From a virus: a stretch of DNA of 52,672 nucleotides. The DNA is taken from the IMG/VR virus record IMGVR_UViG_3300021356_000024, positions 1 to 52,672 of that record. The stretch is one strand, 5' to 3'. The notes below the pieces were generated by a model. The model ran no database searches, was not told the origin of the DNA, and saw only the letters and a program-made list of their open reading frames with translations. Shown one piece after another: positions 49,151 to 52,672 of this stretch (position 1 is the first letter of the stretch; each line of letters starts with the position of its first letter). Both the position numbers and the translations under genes were made by a program.

Positions 49151-50428
49151 ATGGCCTCCAAGAACGTTGAAACAGGTGAATTAGAGGTAGTCGGAAATAA
49201 AATCACGATTACTACCTTTACTGGCGGAAACCCTCAAAACATCCATCACCTTGTACAAAGTTTTGATATTTACGAATCGCTTGATAACAATTGTATCACG
49301 GCGGATTTTATCGTATATGATGGTGTTGAATTGACCAACTATCTTCCCGCGGCCGGCGAAGAAAAGATTTCTCTATCAATTAAAACACCTTCACGTAAAA
49401 CCTGTACGTATAATTTCTTTGTGCATACCATATCTGGTATGAGTGCTACTAATGATGCTCAACATAAGACATATCGTTTTCAATGTGTGTCGATGGATTA
49501 TCTAAACAACTCATACATGAAGATCACCAAAAGATATACTGACAAAAAATATGACGAAGCAGCAAACGAAGTATTGAAAGTAGATTTTCCTGTCAGTAAA
49601 GGCCTTGAAGTGGAACCTACAAAAGGTAAGTTTGATTATGTGGTCAACAACGTGCGGCCGTTTCAGATTATGGATTTATTGTGTGAACGTGCCGTGCCAT
49701 CAAATGACTCTCATGCCGGCAGTAACTATGTTTTCTATGAAGACAACGAAAAATATTATTTCGTAACACTAGAACACCTGATTGAGACACGAAAGGGCAA
49801 GGCCGAAGGATTTACTTTTGTTTACGATACAGGCAACAGGTTTGAAGATTTTGATAAGGTCGTCAACGTTCGAAATATTCTCAATTACGAGGTATATGAT
49901 CTAGGTAAATCAGTAGACAAGGTTCTTGCTGGGGCACAAAGAAATCAGGTTAGAGAGTTTGACATCTATCACGGCGATTATTTTGTGAAAGAAGAATATA
50001 CAAACACTTCTGACTTTAAGAAATTCCAGAAGACAGACAAGAACATTGACCTAAACAGTGCCGCCTATTCTGGTTCAGTAGAAGGTATGCCTGCTCGTAC
50101 AATGATGGCAGTGAAAGACGGACTGCGACCTGAGATGGAACACAATAAGAGTATACCAAAAAAGAGAGCATTCGAATCAAAGATTGCCCAACACGGTATG
50201 AAGATACAGGTATACAACGACACAAATTTATTGCCTGGTGATGTTGTAAAGTGTAAAGTGCCTGAGATTGCGTTTACAACACAAGGCCGAAAAGAACAGG
50301 AAGTATACTCGGGAAATTATTTCATACAAAATATGAGACTAACTGCAACTAAGAGATCGGACGGCCTTGTAGAGGGATTTCATATTCTAGACTTACGACG
50401 ACCGAACTTAGGTAAAGAGATAGGATAA
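49151..50428 (+). CDS. 27: Baseplate hub protein (T4 gp27-like)
   Basis: 425 residues. The order of strands and the segments SFDIYESLDNNCITADFIVYDG (about 35-56, by ends), KTYRFQCVSMDYL (about 104-116), RPFQIMDLLCERA (about 168-180) and GNYFIQNMRLTATK (about 386-399) fit the gp27 / gpD-type hub fold that forms the trimeric socket of the spike. It is just upstream of the gp5-like spike gene, its partner. Confidence 0.8.
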   Translation: MASKNVETGELEVVGNKITITTFTGGNPQNIHHLVQSFDIYESLDNNCITADFIVYDGVELTNYLPAAGEEKISLSIKTPSRKTCTYNFFVHTISGMSATNDAQHKTYRFQCVSMDYLNNSYMKITKRYTDKKYDEAANEVLKVDFPVSKGLEVEPTKGKFDYVVNNVRPFQIMDLLCERAVPSNDSHAGSNYVFYEDNEKYYFVTLEHLIETRKGKAEGFTFVYDTGNRFEDFDKVVNVRNILNYEVYDLGKSVDKVLAGAQRNQVREFDIYHGDYFVKEEYTNTSDFKKFQKTDKNIDLNSAAYSGSVEGMPARTMMAVKDGLRPEMEHNKSIPKKRAFESKIAQHGMKIQVYNDTNLLPGDVVKCKVPEIAFTTQGRKEQEVYSGNYFIQNMRLTATKRSDGLVEGFHILDLRRPNLGKEIG

Positions 50429-50429
50429 A

Positions 50430-51986
50430 ATGGCAAATTATCAATTAGGCGAATCATTTCGCTGGTTTATTGCAAGAGTGATTGACATAAACGATCCAGA
50501 AAAACTGGGTCGAGTGAAGATTCGTGTGATTCATGAACAGACGGGTGAGTTAGGTAAAAAGAAAAAGACATTTGGTATTCTTGATGAAGACCTGTTATGG
50601 GCATATCCTATCTCTGCAATACAATCTGCTTCTCTCTCATGGAAAAAAATTACCGAACTAGAGAAGTTTGAAACACCTGACTGGATTGATGCTGTTGGTC
50701 TTTCACCGACAGGCCTTGCAGTCTCATCATATGTTTATGGTTTCTATCTTGATGGTCATGAGGCAAATATTCCTCTGATCTTTGGTACTTACCACAAGAT
50801 GTCACGATATCCAGAACCACCACCAAGTAATGCACCCGTTGACGGTGAAGAATCATTGTTGCAGATGGAACCACCACAAGGCGAGACATTCTTTTATTCA
50901 GATATCGCCGCACTTGCAAAAGGTTTCTATGAAGACCCGCAACGACCTGAAGTCAATGGTCCCGGTCAAACACTACCAAAAGATCCACACACAGTCAGCA
51001 CACTTTGGGGTCAGCCAGAAGGTAAAGCACCCGTAGATGAACCGCCGTCTGCATACGCCACAGTTTATCCGTATAACACAACATACACCACAAAATCTGG
51101 TCATGCCATCGAAATGGATGATACCCCTGGATCAGAACGAATTCATATCTGGCATAAATCTGGTTGTTACGAAGAAATCTCAAACGGACCACCCGGTGAG
51201 AATACAGACCAAGACGGCGCAAAGAAAGATCCAAATTATCCCAAGGGTCCCGTCGAATACGTATACACCACAGCCGGCGGTATTACAGAACCTAGTTGGT
51301 CAGGTCGCCGCAATATTGTCACGAATGATAACTATAACTCAACGATTCGAAAAGATAAGAACGAACTCATTCAACGTGACCATAACGTAGAGATTGCAAA
51401 TACACAGATCACTCGACTCGGTGCGACTACATTTATCTCCTCTGGTTATGGTTCACCGACAGGCAACCGAGATCCAGAAGACGGTAAGACATATGCTGAT
51501 GGTGGTCTTGATAAAGGTTATTTGTACGTTGACACAAAAGAAACGGCCGTTCACACCGTCGATAAGAACTTCCTAATCTCCGTCAATAAAGGCGGACCAG
51601 ATGGTGAGTATCGATTCTCTGATGATGAAAAAGGTAACTATCGATTAGAAGTTGCAAACAATGCCAATGAAGAAATTGGCAATAATCACATCGTCACGAT
51701 TGCAAACAACCAGAATATCACCATTGGCAATAACCAAACTGTTTCAGTCGGTGCAAACTGTACAGTCTCTATTGCTGATCATTGTACCGTATCAATTGGT
51801 CAAAACTGTACTATCATCGTGGGTGGTAATGCAAGAGTCACCGTCTCAGGTCAAGCCGATGTATCAGTCGGTGGTAATATGAGTGTGACTGCCGGCGGTA
51901 CTGCTCGAATCGCATCAACCGGTGCCATGGACATTACCTCGTCCTCTGCGATACGAATGTCTGCACCAACAATTGATCTGAACTAA
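50430..51986 (+). CDS. 5: Tail spike/needle protein (T4 gp5 / VgrG-like), no lysozyme domain
   Basis: 518 residues. The OB-fold N-terminus has ARVIDINDPEKLGRVKIRVI (about 15-34), typical of gp5. A Pro-rich linker follows and the C-terminal 110 residues form the triple beta-helix needle: short repeats such as IGNNQTVSVGANCTVSIA, then GGNMSVTAGGTARI (about 485-498), ending in SAPTIDLN. The lysozyme domain found in T4 gp5 is absent, as in marine T4-like phages. A helical region about 260-330 also has ETKSGHAIEMDDTPGSERI-type VgrG sequence. It is one base after gp27. Confidence 0.87.
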   Translation: MANYQLGESFRWFIARVIDINDPEKLGRVKIRVIHEQTGELGKKKKTFGILDEDLLWAYPISAIQSASLSWKKITELEKFETPDWIDAVGLSPTGLAVSSYVYGFYLDGHEANIPLIFGTYHKMSRYPEPPPSNAPVDGEESLLQMEPPQGETFFYSDIAALAKGFYEDPQRPEVNGPGQTLPKDPHTVSTLWGQPEGKAPVDEPPSAYATVYPYNTTYTTKSGHAIEMDDTPGSERIHIWHKSGCYEEISNGPPGENTDQDGAKKDPNYPKGPVEYVYTTAGGITEPSWSGRRNIVTNDNYNSTIRKDKNELIQRDHNVEIANTQITRLGATTFISSGYGSPTGNRDPEDGKTYADGGLDKGYLYVDTKETAVHTVDKNFLISVNKGGPDGEYRFSDDEKGNYRLEVANNANEEIGNNHIVTIANNQNITIGNNQTVSVGANCTVSIADHCTVSIGQNCTIIVGGNARVTVSGQADVSVGGNMSVTAGGTARIASTGAMDITSSSAIRMSAPTIDLN

Positions 51987-51987
51987 C

Positions 51988-52672
51988 ATGCCAGAAAAAA
52001 CAGAACATGAAATTAAACTAGTGATCACACCTTGGGCAAATAACGACTCATGTAATGTAAAAGTGTGTGAGTGTATTACCCAAGGTTGGAACGTTGAAAC
52101 ATCCTCTACTCTCGACTATGAGTTTGAAGTTTCGCCTGAAATTCCTCCAGTGGTGAATACTGAAGTCGATGAGTTTTTTGCAAACGGCGATCCAAATCCA
52201 GATTACATCGTTGAAGAAGGTCAAGAGGCCGTCTACGAGACCAGAACTGCCGTTGCCATTGTCACCAGTGCAAACGTCATTGGTATTGATGATGTAACCG
52301 CAAACGAGAAATGCAAAGACCCTTACGTAGCAGGTTGTAATCCAGATGGATCGGCTATTAAGTACGAAGACATCGTGGTCAATCCACAAAAGATGCAAGC
52401 ATATGCTAAGTGGAAGTATTTACAAGAATACTATTTTCCTAATAATCAAATCGAATGGACTACCCGACCTGATCAAACCTTTCCGCCTCTATCCGAAGAA
52501 GGTGTCAATGTAGACCAGTTTCTTTATTACTGTGCAAACACTGAACTGCCACTAGGTAATACCCAGATTCGGGAATACATGAGAATCGAATTAGATAATG
52601 CTCTACAAGTGAATGGCGAATTATCAATTTGTGAATGCAATATCTGTGTCGTCGGTGAGGCGAAATGGGAAG
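51988..52672 (+). CDS. Partial Cys-rich baseplate-type protein (runs off window)
   Basis: Open from the ATG at 51988 to the window end (228 codons shown). It has CNVKVCECI near residue 22 and ICECNICVVG near the visible end, with paired cysteines, and an acidic middle with Pro. It lies one base after the spike gene, so it is likely part of the baseplate or needle module. No family is recognised, and the C-terminus is missing. Confidence 0.6.
   Translation, partial: MPEKTEHEIKLVITPWANNDSCNVKVCECITQGWNVETSSTLDYEFEVSPEIPPVVNTEVDEFFANGDPNPDYIVEEGQEAVYETRTAVAIVTSANVIGIDDVTANEKCKDPYVAGCNPDGSAIKYEDIVVNPQKMQAYAKWKYLQEYYFPNNQIEWTTRPDQTFPPLSEEGVNVDQFLYYCANTELPLGNTQIREYMRIELDNALQVNGELSICECNICVVGEAKWE

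Noticed and set aside
1-52672. tRNA genes, CRISPR array, transposon or integrase
   Set aside because: No cloverleaf, no regularly spaced direct repeats outside coding repeats, and no recombinase motif was seen.

Overview
This window is a densely packed, mostly plus-strand segment of a large tailed-phage genome of the T4 type (contractile-tailed myovirus). The diagnostic genes are homologues of T4 replication and late-transcription proteins (gp61 primase, RNase H, gp59 helicase loader, gp32 single-strand DNA-binding protein, gp33 late co-activator) and of T4 tail and head proteins (gp4, gp48/54, gp53, gp27, gp5, gp26, gp19-like tube). The accessory set (PhoH, PsiE, ThyX, class I ribonucleotide reductase, many small conserved genes of the kind seen in marine T4-like phages) points to a marine phage. 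A bacterial-type alternative oxidase and the absence of photosynthesis genes here suggest a heterotrophic marine proteobacterial host, but the host cannot be fixed from this sequence. I found no tRNA, CRISPR array, insertion sequence or integrase.

Layout. (1) 1-3348: a sigma70-like early promoter followed by small hypothetical genes, including one with a cut-up zinc-finger domain, and an intergenic region with a possible pseudoknot. (2) 3350-15495: a late block starting at a T4-late-promoter-like GATAAATA. It holds a conserved 460-aa protein, an alternative oxidase, a KxDG nucleotidyltransferase-like protein, a NodU/TobZ-type carbamoyltransferase, a sulfotransferase-like protein, a cytidylyltransferase-like protein, a cupin, a methyltransferase and several virion-type proteins; it ends at a strong terminator. 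(3) 15543-17747: small conserved virion-type genes and a lysis cassette (nested spanin pair and a holin-like gene). (4) 17744-19947: primase and a 2OG-Fe(II) oxygenase. (5) 19944-27239: deoxynucleotide supply (NrdA, NrdB, glutaredoxin), a GIY-YIG nuclease and a glycosyltransferase. (6) 27243-32350: RNase H, PhoH, two nucleases, ThyX and PsiE. (7) 32437-38126: an accessory early region of about a dozen tiny genes, a lipoprotein metzincin protease and a DUF932 protein. (8) 38146-40250: late activator, helicase loader and gp32. (9) 40248-46881, minus strand: tape measure, tail-assembly chaperone with a -1 frameshift signal, tail tube, gp4. (10) 46900-52672: baseplate hub and wedge genes, running off the window end.

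How it works together. Sigma70-type promoters (TTGACA, 17-bp spacer, TATAAT-like) precede early and middle modules, and T4-late-type boxes (TATAAATA or GATAAATA) precede virion modules, consistent with the gp33 homologue. Ribonucleotide reductase, glutaredoxin and ThyX make DNA precursors; primase, gp59, gp32 and RNase H replicate DNA; phosphate-related PhoH and PsiE and the alternative oxidase may adjust host physiology. The most notable items are the programmed frameshift in the tape-measure chaperone, the oxidase embedded in a translationally coupled late operon next to carbamoyl- and sulfotransferases, the lipoprotein metzincin carrying phage-adhesin-like repeats, and the possible pseudoknot at 1171-1250.
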